Notes: generated by a model not told the origin, from the sequence alone. Counted from the first letter of the stretch, positions 51,215-60,116 are shown. The stretch is DNA of 64,000 nucleotides from WRAV01 sp050950205 (GCA_050950205.1 JBMNHF010000010.1:1-64000); one strand, 5' to 3'. Made by a program: numbers and translations.

Positions 51215-52485
51215 AGATCACCCTTCCTTACGGCAAGGCGCAGGTTAGCTTTGCCGTAGCTGATTCGGCCTTTGCCGGCATGTATGACCCCCAGCCGGCA
51301 CCAGCGGCGCAAAATCCTCTGGCGGAGCTGGAGAATGCCCTGAACCATCCCATCGGGGCAAGCCCCTTGGAAGAAACCGTAAAGCCCGGCCAAAAAATTT
51401 GTATCATTGTAGACGATATTTCCCGGCCCACCCCAATCAGCACCATTTTGCCCTGTCTGGTGGGCCGTCTCAACGCCTGCGGCATTGCCGACCGGGATAT
51501 TCGGGTTGTGGTAGCGCTGGGCAGCCATCGCTATATGACCCGGGAGGAGCTGCGCCAGCGGGTGGGGGATGACATCTTTGCCCGCTGCCAGGTGATGAAC
51601 TCGGAGTTTCGGGAGCCAGAAGGGCTGGTCAGTGCAGGTTATACCCCGGAAGGGGTGGAGATCCTGGTCTCCAAATGTGTGATGGAAAGCGACATTCGCA
51701 TCGGTGTGGGAAACCTTGCCCCCCACCCCGTGATGGGTTGGGGAGGAGGCGGAAAAATCCTCTACCCCGGAGTAACCGGTGAGGACACCGTAGCCTATTT
51801 CCATCTGAAAGGGGGACTGGTGGAGGAAAACCTCTTTGGCCGCAGCACCACTCCCGTGCGGGAAATGATGGAAAGTTGGGTGGATTCCATTGGACTTCAC
51901 TTTATCGTCAATACCGTGCTCAACCACCGGTTTGAGATCTGCCGGGTGGTGGCAGGCCACTACATACATGCTCACCGGGAGGGGGTTCGTCTGGCTCAGC
52001 AGCTATTGGGCTACCAGGTAACCGAGAAGGTGGATGTGGTGGTGGCTGGCAGTCATCCCGCCGATCAGGATTTTTGGCAGTCCCCCAAAGCCTTCTACGC
52101 CGCCGAGCCTGCCCTGAAGGGGGAGCGGGGGGGAACCATGATTCTGGTCAGTCCCAACTACGAGGGGATCGGCCCTCATCTCGAATATCCCCATATCATG
52201 GGCCGGGACGACGGGGACGATTTGGTGCAGGCCTGTATTCGCGGAGAAGAAGGGTTGGGAGACCCCTTGGCCATTGCCATAGGCAACAGTATGTCCAAGA
52301 TGCGCCGCCGCCGCCAGCTGGTGGTGGTAGGGGATGGCGTCACGCGGGAAGAGATGGAGCTTTGCGGCTGTATCCACTACCCGTTGGCACAATTGCAGCA
52401 GGCCATTGACGATGCTTTGGCACAATATCCCAATGGACGGTTGGCCGCCATTCGCAACGGCGCAGAAACTTTTTTATACGAATAG
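51211..52485 (+). CDS. LarA-family nickel-pincer racemase/epimerase
   Basis: A 424-residue member of the LarA/DUF2088 family. Known LarA residues (His108, His174, Lys184, His200 in Lactobacillus plantarum) appear here at the same spacing: His106 in LGSHRYM, His172 in NLAPHPVM, Lys182 in GGGGKILYPGV, His198 in AYFHLKGG. The nickel-pincer cofactor should therefore be usable. LarA racemises lactate; relatives act on other 2-hydroxy acids or sugar acids. The cofactor genes larB, larC and larE are not in this window. Its place between HIT and NagB points to a hydroxy-acid part or sugar-acid form of the substrate. Confidence 0.88.
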   Translation: MKITLPYGKAQVSFAVADSAFAGMYDPQPAPAAQNPLAELENALNHPIGASPLEETVKPGQKICIIVDDISRPTPISTILPCLVGRLNACGIADRDIRVVVALGSHRYMTREELRQRVGDDIFARCQVMNSEFREPEGLVSAGYTPEGVEILVSKCVMESDIRIGVGNLAPHPVMGWGGGGKILYPGVTGEDTVAYFHLKGGLVEENLFGRSTTPVREMMESWVDSIGLHFIVNTVLNHRFEICRVVAGHYIHAHREGVRLAQQLLGYQVTEKVDVVVAGSHPADQDFWQSPKAFYAAEPALKGERGGTMILVSPNYEGIGPHLEYPHIMGRDDGDDLVQACIRGEEGLGDPLAIAIGNSMSKMRRRRQLVVVGDGVTREEMELCGCIHYPLAQLQQAIDDALAQYPNGRLAAIRNGAETFLYE

Positions 52486-52498
52486 AGGTGCAGACAGG

Positions 52499-53284
52499 AT
52501 GATCCAAAAGGAGTTTGCGAAGGATAACCTTCGGGTGCTTATTTTTCCCAATCGCCAGGCAATGGGAGAGGGGGCAGGCCGTATAGCCGCCGCGTATATG
52601 GTGGATCTGCTGCGGGAAAAACCGGAGATCAACGTTTTGTTTGCCGCTGCACCCTCTCAAAACGAGACGCTGGCCTACCTGAAACGCTGCAAGGAGATTG
52701 ACTGGAGCCGGGTAAACGCCTTTCATATGGATGAATATATCGGGTTGCAACCCGATCACCCTGCAGGGTTTGGTAACTTTCTGTGCCGCAGTCTCTTTGA
52801 CGCTCTGCCCTTTCGCAGTGTCAACCTGATCAACGGAAACGCCCCCGACATCCAAGAGGAGACCAGGCGCTACGCCCAACTGCTGCACACCCATCCCTTG
52901 GATTTGACGTTGATGGGGGTGGGGGAAAACGGCCACATTGCCTTTAACGATCCCCCGGTGGCCGACTTTAACGACCCGCTGACCGTAAAGACGGTGGAGC
53001 TGGAAGAAGCCTGCCGCCGCCAGCAGGTCAACGACGGCTGCTTCCCCCAACTTTCCCAGGTGCCTACCCACGCCATCACCGTCACCATTCCCGCCATTCT
53101 CAGGGCAGGACTGTTGGTTTGCAGTGTTCCCGGAACCACCAAGGCTGCGGCAATTCAGGCCATGCTGGAAGGGGAAATTTCCACCACCTGCCCGGCCTCC
53201 ATTCTCAGAACCCACAAAAACGCCTTTCTCTTTTTGGATGAAGCTGCAGCCGCCGCCATCCAGCAACCGGGGGATAGGATATGA
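52499..53284 (+). CDS. nagB: Glucosamine-6-phosphate deaminase-like protein
   Basis: A 261-residue protein. The enolising Asp78 is in AFHMDEYIG, and LMGVGENGHIAFNDPP carries Asn144, His146 and Asp151. The last position is normally Glu (FNEP), a conservative change. NagB converts glucosamine 6-phosphate to fructose 6-phosphate and ammonia; the change may mark a different amino sugar phosphate. AGAGGTG precedes the ATG. It overlaps nagA by four bases. Confidence 0.87.
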   Translation: MIQKEFAKDNLRVLIFPNRQAMGEGAGRIAAAYMVDLLREKPEINVLFAAAPSQNETLAYLKRCKEIDWSRVNAFHMDEYIGLQPDHPAGFGNFLCRSLFDALPFRSVNLINGNAPDIQEETRRYAQLLHTHPLDLTLMGVGENGHIAFNDPPVADFNDPLTVKTVELEEACRRQQVNDGCFPQLSQVPTHAITVTIPAILRAGLLVCSVPGTTKAAAIQAMLEGEISTTCPASILRTHKNAFLFLDEAAAAAIQQPGDRI

Positions 53285-54477
53285 GATATGTACTGACAAA
53301 CGCCAAAGTGGTTCTGCCTCACCGCATCTTAGACGGTACTGTGGTGGTGGAGGAGGGCAAAATTTTTGCCATTGAGCAGGGAACGGTGCAGCTGCAGGGA
53401 CACCAGATCGATCTGCAAGGGCTGTACCTAGCCCCCGGCTTTGTGGAAATCCACACCCACGGGGCAGGTGGCTGCGATTTTATGGACGGCACTTTAAACG
53501 CCTTTGTCACTGCGTCCCGCACCCATTTTGAACACGGAGTGACCACCCTTCTTCCCACTGCCCTGGCCGCCACCCGGGAAGAAATTTTGCGGAGCATCGA
53601 CGGCTTCCGCAAGGCTCGGGAAGCTCTCGTCAACGGACCTTACCTACCCGGTCTTCATATGGAGGGGCCTTACCTCAACGTGCAGCAAAAAGGCGCCATC
53701 GACGAAAAATATATCCGCGAGCCGGATCCGGTGGAATACGAGGAGTTTCTGGAGTACGGGAAAGGGGCCATTGCCCGCTGGACCGTCGCCCCGGAGCTGA
53801 AAGGGGCTTTGTCCTTTGGGGACCGCCTGATGCGGGAGGGGATCCTGCCCTCCATCGGACATTCCAACGCAGATTTTTGGCAGGTGCAGGAGGCATTTCA
53901 CCACGGTTTTACCCATGTTACCCACCTTTACTCCGCTATGTCCACCATCGTGCGAAAAAGCGGGTTCCGCTATCCCGGCGTGCTGGAAAGCGCCTTTATT
54001 CTGCCGGATATGACAGTGGAGCTCATTGCCGACGGCTGCCATCTCCCTGCAGAGCTGTTAGAGATGGTGTACCGGTTGAAGGGAGTGGAAAAGGTCTGTC
54101 TGACCTGTGATTCCATGCGGTGCGCAGGGCAGGATGTGCAGGAGTCCATTCTGGGCAGCTTGGAAAAGGGACAGCGGGTGATTATTGAGGATGATGTAGC
54201 AAAACTGCCCGACCGCAGTGCCTTTGCGGGAAGCATTGCCACCACCGACCGCCTGGTGCGGGTGATGGTGCAGCAGGCGGGCATTTCCCTGCAGGACAGT
54301 GTGAGGATGCTGACCCTTACCCCCGCCAACATCATTGGTCTGGGCCACAAAAAAGGTTCCATTGCCGTGGGCAAAGATGCCGATCTCATCTGCTTTGATC
54401 AAAACATCAACATCAAGGGCACTTTGTTTGGCGGCCGCCCTGTCAGCGGTATCTTTTTAAACAAAGGAGTGGTATGA
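53281..54477 (+). CDS. nagA: N-acetylglucosamine-6-phosphate deacetylase
   Basis: A 398-residue amidohydrolase. Metal ligands and catalytic residues: HTH at 58-60 (FVEIHTHGAGG), the Glu in HMEGPYL, histidines in IGHSNAD and VTHLYSAM, and the Asp in CDSMRCAG. It removes acetate from GlcNAc-6-phosphate to give the NagB substrate. Start overlaps the nagB stop. Confidence 0.92.
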   Translation: MRYVLTNAKVVLPHRILDGTVVVEEGKIFAIEQGTVQLQGHQIDLQGLYLAPGFVEIHTHGAGGCDFMDGTLNAFVTASRTHFEHGVTTLLPTALAATREEILRSIDGFRKAREALVNGPYLPGLHMEGPYLNVQQKGAIDEKYIREPDPVEYEEFLEYGKGAIARWTVAPELKGALSFGDRLMREGILPSIGHSNADFWQVQEAFHHGFTHVTHLYSAMSTIVRKSGFRYPGVLESAFILPDMTVELIADGCHLPAELLEMVYRLKGVEKVCLTCDSMRCAGQDVQESILGSLEKGQRVIIEDDVAKLPDRSAFAGSIATTDRLVRVMVQQAGISLQDSVRMLTLTPANIIGLGHKKGSIAVGKDADLICFDQNINIKGTLFGGRPVSGIFLNKGVV

Positions 54478-54480
54478 CCC

Positions 54481-55764
54481 GTGGATTTCGCAACCCGCCA
54501 ACTGCTCAAGGGTTTTTATGAAAATGAACTGGTAAACAACATCCTTTCTTTCTGGCTGCCCCGGTGCCTGGACAGGGAATACGGAGGCTACTTCAACTGC
54601 TTTACCAACGACGGCAGCAAAATGGTGAGCAAGGACAAGTACACCTGGAGTCAGGGGCGCTTTGTCTGGCTGTTTTCCCGTTTGGCCACCATAAAGGCTC
54701 CCATTTTTACCAAGGCCCAGCGGGCCGAGTTTATGGAGCTGGCCAAAAGCGGCCGGGATTTTTTGCAGGCCCACTGCCTGATGGGGCCCGACGACTGGCG
54801 CTGCGTCTTTTTGATGGATCAGCAGGGAAATCACAAGGCAGTAGCCCCCGACCAACCCTTGGATCTGAGCATTTATGCCGATTCCTTTGTGGTGGTGGGG
54901 ATGGCCCGCTACGCCATTGCCGCCCGGGATGAAGGCGCTTACCGCTTTGCCAAGCGGCTGTTGGACTCCTGCCTGGAGCGGATTGACAGCGGCCGCTATC
55001 ACACCCTGCCCTATCCCTTGTCTTCTCGCTTCCGCGCCCATGGCATTCCCATGATTTTCAACGACACCACCCGGGAGGTGGTTCTGGCCGCGGAGGTCTT
55101 TGACCATGCTGCTCTGCCCAGGCTCAAGGCCCGTCTGGAAGCTTTTACCGGTGACGTGCTCCACCACTTTGCCGATGAAAACCACATCGTGCGGGAAGTG
55201 ATCGGCAGCGACAACCGGCAGATTCCCCAGATTCTGGGGCAGCATGTCAATCCCGGCCACACGTTAGAGGATGCCTGGTTTCTCCTCAACAGCGCTGCGT
55301 ACTTAAATAAACCCCAATGGACCCAGCAGACCCGTTCCATCGTCAAAAAAACCCTTGAAATTGGCTGGGACCAAGAGTTTGGAGGACTGCTCCATTACTG
55401 CGGCATCGCAGGAGGTAGGCCAGAAGGGGACGAAAGAGGCGTAGAAGAGGAGCCCATGCTGCTTCAGATGAAGCACGGGTGGGCAGACAAGCTTTGGTGG
55501 GTGCATTCCGAGGCTCTTTACACCACTCTGCGCTGCTATCTGGAGACGGAGGATCCCGTTTTTTGGCAGTGGCATCAAAAAATTTTTCAGTATACCTTCC
55601 GCCACTTTCCCAATCCCGACCGGGAAGTGCGGGAATGGGTGCAGATTCTCAAGCAGGACGGCTCCCCCCAAGATAAAGTGGTAGCCCTGCCAGTAAAGGA
55701 CCCATACCATATCATCCGGAACCTGCTGCTGATTCTGGAGCTGCTTTACCAGCAACCGATATGA
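54481..55764 (+). CDS. AGE-family epimerase (N-acylglucosamine 2-epimerase type)
   Basis: A 427-residue (alpha/alpha)6-barrel protein. Family blocks are GRFVWLFSRLA, DLSIYADSFVVVGMARYA, HVNPGHTLEDAWFLL and KLWWVHSEALYTTL. The two histidines in the last two blocks match the acid/base pair. AGE enzymes interconvert N-acetylglucosamine and N-acetylmannosamine, cellobiose and epimers, or mannose and fructose. A GTG start at 54481 follows AAGGAG. With NagA and NagB it would bring a mannosamine-type sugar into the GlcNAc route. Confidence 0.9.
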   Translation: MDFATRQLLKGFYENELVNNILSFWLPRCLDREYGGYFNCFTNDGSKMVSKDKYTWSQGRFVWLFSRLATIKAPIFTKAQRAEFMELAKSGRDFLQAHCLMGPDDWRCVFLMDQQGNHKAVAPDQPLDLSIYADSFVVVGMARYAIAARDEGAYRFAKRLLDSCLERIDSGRYHTLPYPLSSRFRAHGIPMIFNDTTREVVLAAEVFDHAALPRLKARLEAFTGDVLHHFADENHIVREVIGSDNRQIPQILGQHVNPGHTLEDAWFLLNSAAYLNKPQWTQQTRSIVKKTLEIGWDQEFGGLLHYCGIAGGRPEGDERGVEEEPMLLQMKHGWADKLWWVHSEALYTTLRCYLETEDPVFWQWHQKIFQYTFRHFPNPDREVREWVQILKQDGSPQDKVVALPVKDPYHIIRNLLLILELLYQQPI

Positions 55765-56972
55765 AACACATTGCTTCCTCCCCCCGCTACCGATATCTGG
55801 TTTTGGCAGGCTGCTGCCTGCTTCAGTTTGGCGGTATGGGAGTTCAATCCAACTCCATGGGAATTTTCTATCCCTATGTATGCCAAGAGCTGGGCTTTTC
55901 GGTAGCCCAGCTCTCCCTGCATACCACCATCCGGGGTCTTGTCACCACGTTGTTTTTGCCTCTTGCCGGCTGGCTGTTTTCTAAGGTCAACCCCAGAGTT
56001 TTGCTCACCGCCGCCGGGGCCATGCTCTGCGGTTCTACCTTGAGCATGGCCTTTTTTCACCATGTGTACCAGTGGTATCTTGCCTCTGCCTTTGCAGGGG
56101 TAGCAGGAGCCTTTCTCTTTCTGACCGCTACCCCCATTCTGCTCACCCGCTGGTTTCCCCGCAAAAGCGGCATGGCCATCGGCATTGCCATGGCCTTTAC
56201 CGGGCTGGGGGGAGCGGTGATGAGTCCTTTGGGCACTTGGTGGACAGAGCAGTGGGGATGGCGCAGTGCCTATCTCCTGTTTGGAACGGTGGGGGCAGCA
56301 ACCATTCTTCCCTGCACCCTGTTGGTACTTGGGATGCCATCCCCGGACCCTGCGGTGGCTCCACAGGAAGAAGGACAGTCCCCACCCCAAGGAAATAGCC
56401 TGCTGCGGCAGCCCATTTTGTGGATGTTCCTGGTTGCTGTGCTGATGATTGCCTATCCCACCGCCTATGTGTTCCACTTTTCCACCTACGCCATTTCGGT
56501 GGGACTGACTTCCCTGGTGGGGGCAACCATGGCATCGGTATCCATGGTCAGCAATATTGCAGGCAAGGTGGCCTTTGGCTGTCTGAGCAGGCGGTATCCC
56601 ACCAAATGGATCACCTTCTGCTCCGCGGCTTTGCTGCTGGCGGGGTATGCTCTGTTTTTGCTCTTTCCCGATCGGGAGCCTTTCCTTTATGTGGCCTCGG
56701 GTCTGTACGGCATCTGCCTTGCCATGACCCCTGTGATGGTTCCTCTGATGGTTGAGGATCTCTTTCCTTCCCATCAGTATTCCATGGCTCTTTCCATTGC
56801 CTCCATGGTGACATCGGCTACCGGAGGCTTGGGCATTGCCTTTGCGGGACTGCTGTACGACACCACCGGAAGCTATCGGCTGTGCTTTCAGGCTGCTCTT
56901 CTCACCACCGCCGGACTGATGGGATTGCTCCATGGAATTTATGCTTATCAAGGGCAAAGGTCCCGGAAATAG
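55761..56972 (+). CDS. MFS transporter
   Basis: A 403-residue protein with twelve membrane segments, an intracellular loop after helix 6 (Pro/Gln-rich, about 190-215) and MFS landmarks such as GWLFSKVNPRVLL and WFPRKSGMAIGIA. It overlaps the epimerase gene by four bases. It looks like an oxalate/formate-type or monocarboxylate porter (OFA-like), so it may export or import an organic acid linked to the LarA step. Confidence 0.88.
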   Translation: MKHIASSPRYRYLVLAGCCLLQFGGMGVQSNSMGIFYPYVCQELGFSVAQLSLHTTIRGLVTTLFLPLAGWLFSKVNPRVLLTAAGAMLCGSTLSMAFFHHVYQWYLASAFAGVAGAFLFLTATPILLTRWFPRKSGMAIGIAMAFTGLGGAVMSPLGTWWTEQWGWRSAYLLFGTVGAATILPCTLLVLGMPSPDPAVAPQEEGQSPPQGNSLLRQPILWMFLVAVLMIAYPTAYVFHFSTYAISVGLTSLVGATMASVSMVSNIAGKVAFGCLSRRYPTKWITFCSAALLLAGYALFLLFPDREPFLYVASGLYGICLAMTPVMVPLMVEDLFPSHQYSMALSIASMVTSATGGLGIAFAGLLYDTTGSYRLCFQAALLTTAGLMGLLHGIYAYQGQRSRK

Positions 56973-56976
56973 CTCC

Positions 56977-57018
56977 AAACAAGAACCAACTCCAAAAGGG
57001 TTTGGTTCTTGTTTTCGG
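56977..57018 (+). terminator. Terminator of the 45021-56972 operon
   Basis: CAAGAACCAA and TTGGTTCTTG around an 11-base loop, followed by TTTT. Confidence 0.88.
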
Positions 57019-57081
57019 GCATAATAACTGAGCCATTTAATTTGTTGCAAGAGGGTCCGGCGCTCTGCGCCAAACCTGCTC

Positions 57082-57110
57082 TTGTGCCTTTTCTCGCCAT
57101 TTGCTACAAT
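57082..57110 (+). promoter_or_regulatory. Promoter of the helicase gene
   Basis: TTGTGC, 17-base spacer, TACAAT. Confidence 0.65.
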
Positions 57111-57167
57111 AGAAGCAGAACAACGAGGCCTTACCTTAGGCCAACTACATGGAAGAGAAAGGACAGT

Positions 57168-58307
57168 ATGCGTTACAGTGAGATGAATCTTTCCCCCGAA
57201 ATTTTAAAAGCGGTGGAAGCCATGGGCTTTGCGGAGCCCACCGAAGTACAGGAAAAAGCAATTCCCCCTATGCTGGAGGGGCATGATCTGGTGGCCAAAG
57301 CGCCCACCGGTACCGGCAAGACCTGCGCCTTTGGCATTCCCCTGCTGATGGGACTGGACCCGAAACGGGATGTGCTGCAGGCTTTGATTTTGGCTCCCAC
57401 CCGGGAGCTTGCCCAACAGATCGCCGATGATTTGCGGGATCTGGCCCGCTTTATGCCTTGGGTGCGAATTGCCTGTGTGTATGGGGGCCAGCCCATCCGC
57501 CAGCAGTTTGGTCAGCTCAACAAAAAGCCCCAAATTGTGGTGGCCACCCCGGGACGGCTGCTGGACCATGTGCAGCGGCGGAGCATTCGCCTGGAACATG
57601 TCACCTGCATTGTGTTGGACGAAGCCGACGAGATGCTGGACATGGGCTTTTACAAGGATGTCACCAAAATTTTGGACAGCCTGAAAAACCGAAGGCAGAT
57701 GGGGATGTTCAGCGCCACCATGAGCCGCCCGGTGATGGATATCAGCTGGCTGTATCAGCGGGATCCTGTGGAGATTGTGGTGGAGCCGGTTAAGGCGTCG
57801 GCCCCAAATATCACCCAGTACGCCCTGCTCACCACCGGCTGGCAGAAGCTGGCCGACGTGGCGGATATTATCACCCAGCACGATTATGACCGGGTGATGA
57901 TCTTTTGCAACACCAAATACAACACCGAAATGCTGGCAAGGCAGCTGATTGAGCGCAGGGGACTGGATGCGGAATGTCTTCACGGCGATCTTGCCCAACG
58001 AGAGCGCAACAAAATTATGGCGGATTTTAAAGAGGGTAGGCTGCGGATTCTGGTCAGCACCGACGTTTCCGCCCGGGGAATTGACGTGGATGACGTGGAC
58101 GCCGTCATCAACTACGATGTCCCCACCTCCAACGAATACTACACCCACCGCATCGGCCGCACGGGACGGGCCAAAAAAACGGGGGAAGCCTACCTTCTCT
58201 TTCTGGAAGAGGAGCGGCGCTGCATGGAGGAGATGCTCCGCCTGACCGGAAACACCGCAACTTTTGCCCATTTTGACCAGCAGCGCAATTGGGTGATTGA
58301 AAAATAG
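57168..58307 (+). CDS. DEAD-box RNA helicase
   Basis: A 379-residue minimal helicase. Q-motif in FAEPTEVQEKAI, motif I PTGTGKT (46-52), Ia PTRELAQQ, DEAD in LDEADEMLDMGF, SAT motif, and motif VI HRIGRTGRA. It ends shortly after the second RecA domain, so the basic C-terminal RNA-binding tail of CshA/DbpA-type enzymes is absent. It should unwind RNA in ribosome assembly or mRNA decay. The start at 57168 follows GAAAGGA. Confidence 0.94.
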   Translation: MRYSEMNLSPEILKAVEAMGFAEPTEVQEKAIPPMLEGHDLVAKAPTGTGKTCAFGIPLLMGLDPKRDVLQALILAPTRELAQQIADDLRDLARFMPWVRIACVYGGQPIRQQFGQLNKKPQIVVATPGRLLDHVQRRSIRLEHVTCIVLDEADEMLDMGFYKDVTKILDSLKNRRQMGMFSATMSRPVMDISWLYQRDPVEIVVEPVKASAPNITQYALLTTGWQKLADVADIITQHDYDRVMIFCNTKYNTEMLARQLIERRGLDAECLHGDLAQRERNKIMADFKEGRLRILVSTDVSARGIDVDDVDAVINYDVPTSNEYYTHRIGRTGRAKKTGEAYLLFLEEERRCMEEMLRLTGNTATFAHFDQQRNWVIEK

Positions 58308-58319
58308 CCACCGCAGCGC

Positions 58320-58352
58320 AACGAAGAGGGCCCCTTTGTTAGGGGCCTTTTG
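58320..58352 (+). terminator. Terminator of the helicase gene
   Basis: GGGCCCC, seven-base loop, GGGGCC, TTTT. Confidence 0.85.
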
Positions 58353-58565
58353 CGATGGCGGCTTTTCCAAAAAGGCAGCGGAACAACCGGGTTGTTTTCC
58401 CCTTGACCCATGGGCGACTGCGGGCGGAAGAAATTAGCGTATCCGGGAGCATATTTGCTGATTTTTGGTGGCGAAGGGGATGAATCTGTGCTACAATAAA
58501 CAAAGGCCGTCAAGCCCCCTTTTTGCTAAGGGGACACCAAGTTTTTGGGGAGGAAGAAGGACAAC

Positions 58566-59090
58566 ATGGCTCTGTTGGGCAGTATTCCCAAAATAGATTC
58601 CGGGAATTTTTCCAGCCGTTTTGAGCTGGGATGCAGGCTGCTGGAGCGGGGAGCTCACGCAGACGCTTATCTGCTGTTCTTAAATCTGTACCGAGAAAGA
58701 GAACGCCACGTTGCGGTTCTTTACAATCTGGCCCTGTGCCACGTAGCCGCCGGGGAATGGGAGCCTGCTCTGCGGCTGTTGGAAAGAGCTATGGCGCAGC
58801 TGCGCCTTAACACTGCAGGAGCCCCTTCCAAAGACCCTACCTACCAAGCCTTGGTCAAGCGGCAGGGGGCAGGTCGGGGCTATCTGTTCCCGCTGCCGGA
58901 ATCCGCTCCCATTTTAGCCTCGGAATACACCCGGGAATGTGCTTTGCGCCTGATGGTGGACGCCTGTGCCGCCTGCTCCCTTTGGGAGCAGATTTCGATT
59001 TTGGCCAAGCAGCTTCCTCATTCGGACTATATCAATGTCCAGCGCGCCCGAGAGCTTATGGAAAAGCAAAACAAAACCGCGGAGGCGTAA
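58566..59090 (+). CDS. TPR-like protein of unknown function
   Basis: A 174-residue protein. Residues about 10-75 look like one and a half tetratricopeptide repeats (LGCRLLERGAHADAYLLFLN, HVAVLYNLALCHVAAGEWEP, ALRLLERAM). The second half is helical with two Cys pairs (DACAACSLW). Probably a protein-interaction module; no enzyme motif. The ATG at 58566 has AAGGA just upstream; the longer version would begin at a TTG inside the GGGGAGG site. Confidence 0.75.
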   Translation: MALLGSIPKIDSGNFSSRFELGCRLLERGAHADAYLLFLNLYRERERHVAVLYNLALCHVAAGEWEPALRLLERAMAQLRLNTAGAPSKDPTYQALVKRQGAGRGYLFPLPESAPILASEYTRECALRLMVDACAACSLWEQISILAKQLPHSDYINVQRARELMEKQNKTAEA

Positions 59091-59151
59091 AACTCTTATG
59101 CCCTTTTGCAACATAAAAGCAACAGCACTTTTTGCATTTTTTTTGCAGCAA

Positions 59152-59178
59152 AAAGTCCGGAGCAGATGCTCCGGACCC
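59152..59178 (-). terminator. Terminator of the DUF378 gene
   Basis: On the minus strand GTCCGGAGCA, short loop, TGCTCCGGAC, TTTTT. It may also work for the plus-strand TPR gene. Confidence 0.88.
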
Positions 59179-59192
59179 AGTAACAACGGTTA

Positions 59193-59402
59193 TCAGTCTC
59201 TCACGTGTTCCCGATCGCTGTCCCGGAAGAGCAGGGAAATCGCCCAGATGCCTGCCAGAGCCACCAGTGTGTAGACCAGGCGGCTGATGATGGCGGTTTG
59301 GCCTCCAAACAGCCAGGCGACCAGGTCAAAGCTGAACAGTCCCACCAGTCCCCAGTTGAGAGCACCGATAATCACCAAAACCAATGCAAATTTATCCAGC
59401 AT
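59193..59402 (-). CDS. DUF378 small membrane protein (YuzA-like)
   Basis: A 69-residue protein with two membrane segments (about 5-27 and 36-58) and the family motif ALNWGLVGLFSFDLV. Function unknown. The ATG at 59402 follows AAGGAGTA; the longer in-frame extension has no site. Confidence 0.9.
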   Translation of the reverse strand: MLDKFALVLVIIGALNWGLVGLFSFDLVAWLFGGQTAIISRLVYTLVALAGIWAISLLFRDSDREHVRD

Positions 59403-59589
59403 ATAAATACTCCTTATCCTTAAGATTGCGCCAAAAACAGCGCTTGGCAAGTATGGATGCATTGGCATCCAATGCCCGTGCAAAGATATTGTTGCCCAAC
59501 TGACTCCGATTATGCAAAAACATGAACAAACTGTAAAATCCTGCGCTGCAGGTATAAATCCTTTCACACCGCAAAGACTAAGTTTGGTT

Positions 59590-59716
59590 TTACACGTGAT
59601 ACACGTGGGCCTTTGAGCGTCCGTGAATCTGCACGGTTCAAAAGCCGTGCCTTGCGTTTGCTTTACGGAGAAAACCAGCGGCTGGACGGTCTGCCCGTCC
59701 GGCCGTTTTTGTAAAG
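59590..59716 (+). ncRNA. Possible small RNA ending in a strong terminator
   Basis: The region holds ACACGTG-AT-ACACGTG, the hairpin GCACGG-TTCAAAAG-CCGTGC, and a strong terminator, CGGCTGGACGG, TCTG, CCGTCCGGCCG, TTTTTG (about 59681-59714). There is no reading frame with a ribosome-binding site. The nearest plus-strand gene ends 500 bases earlier behind another terminator, so this terminator probably belongs to an independent short RNA. A possible TATAAA lies near 59550. No known family recognised. Confidence 0.45.
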
Positions 59717-59722
59717 GATTGC

Positions 59723-59751
59723 TTTACAAGCCAGGTTGGTTGTGTTATACT
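59723..59751 (+). promoter_or_regulatory. rpsO promoter
   Basis: TTTACA, 17-base spacer, TATACT. The transcript would have a leader of about 90 bases, room for S15 autoregulation. Confidence 0.75.
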
Positions 59752-59849
59752 CTACTGGTACCCAGCTCTTGGATGAGGGATTAAGGCTTTTGATAAGCTT
59801 TTCACCCGCCCTTTTCTAGGACATGGGAATATTTTTTAGAGGTGATAGT

Positions 59850-60116
59850 ATGCTGCTCAAAGAGCAAAAGTATGAGGTGATTGCGGATAACCGCCGTCAC
59901 GAAAAGGACACTGGTTCCCCCGAGGTTCAGATCGCCATTCTAACCCGGCGGATCAACGATCTGACCGAACATCTGAAGATCCACAAAAAGGACCATCACA
60001 GCCGCCGCGGCCTGTTTAAGATGGTAGGACAGCGCAGAGGTCTGCTCAACTATCTGCAAAAAACCGATATCGAGCTGTACCGTTCTGTCATTGCCAAGCT
60101 GGGCTTGCGCAAGTAA
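59850..60116 (+). CDS. rpsO: 30S ribosomal protein S15
   Basis: An 88-residue protein, the standard S15 length: EKDTGSPEVQIAILTRRIN, LTEHLKIHKKDHHSRRGL, RRGLLNYLQKTD. It binds 16S rRNA and orders the platform of the small subunit. AGAGGTGATAG precedes the ATG. Placed before pnp, as in many bacteria. Confidence 0.98.
   Translation: MLLKEQKYEVIADNRRHEKDTGSPEVQIAILTRRINDLTEHLKIHKKDHHSRRGLFKMVGQRRGLLNYLQKTDIELYRSVIAKLGLRK

Noticed and set aside
59625..59650. tRNA-like T-arm (GGTTCAAAAGCC)
   Set aside because: The loop is eight bases, and no acceptor, D or anticodon stems can be drawn around it.
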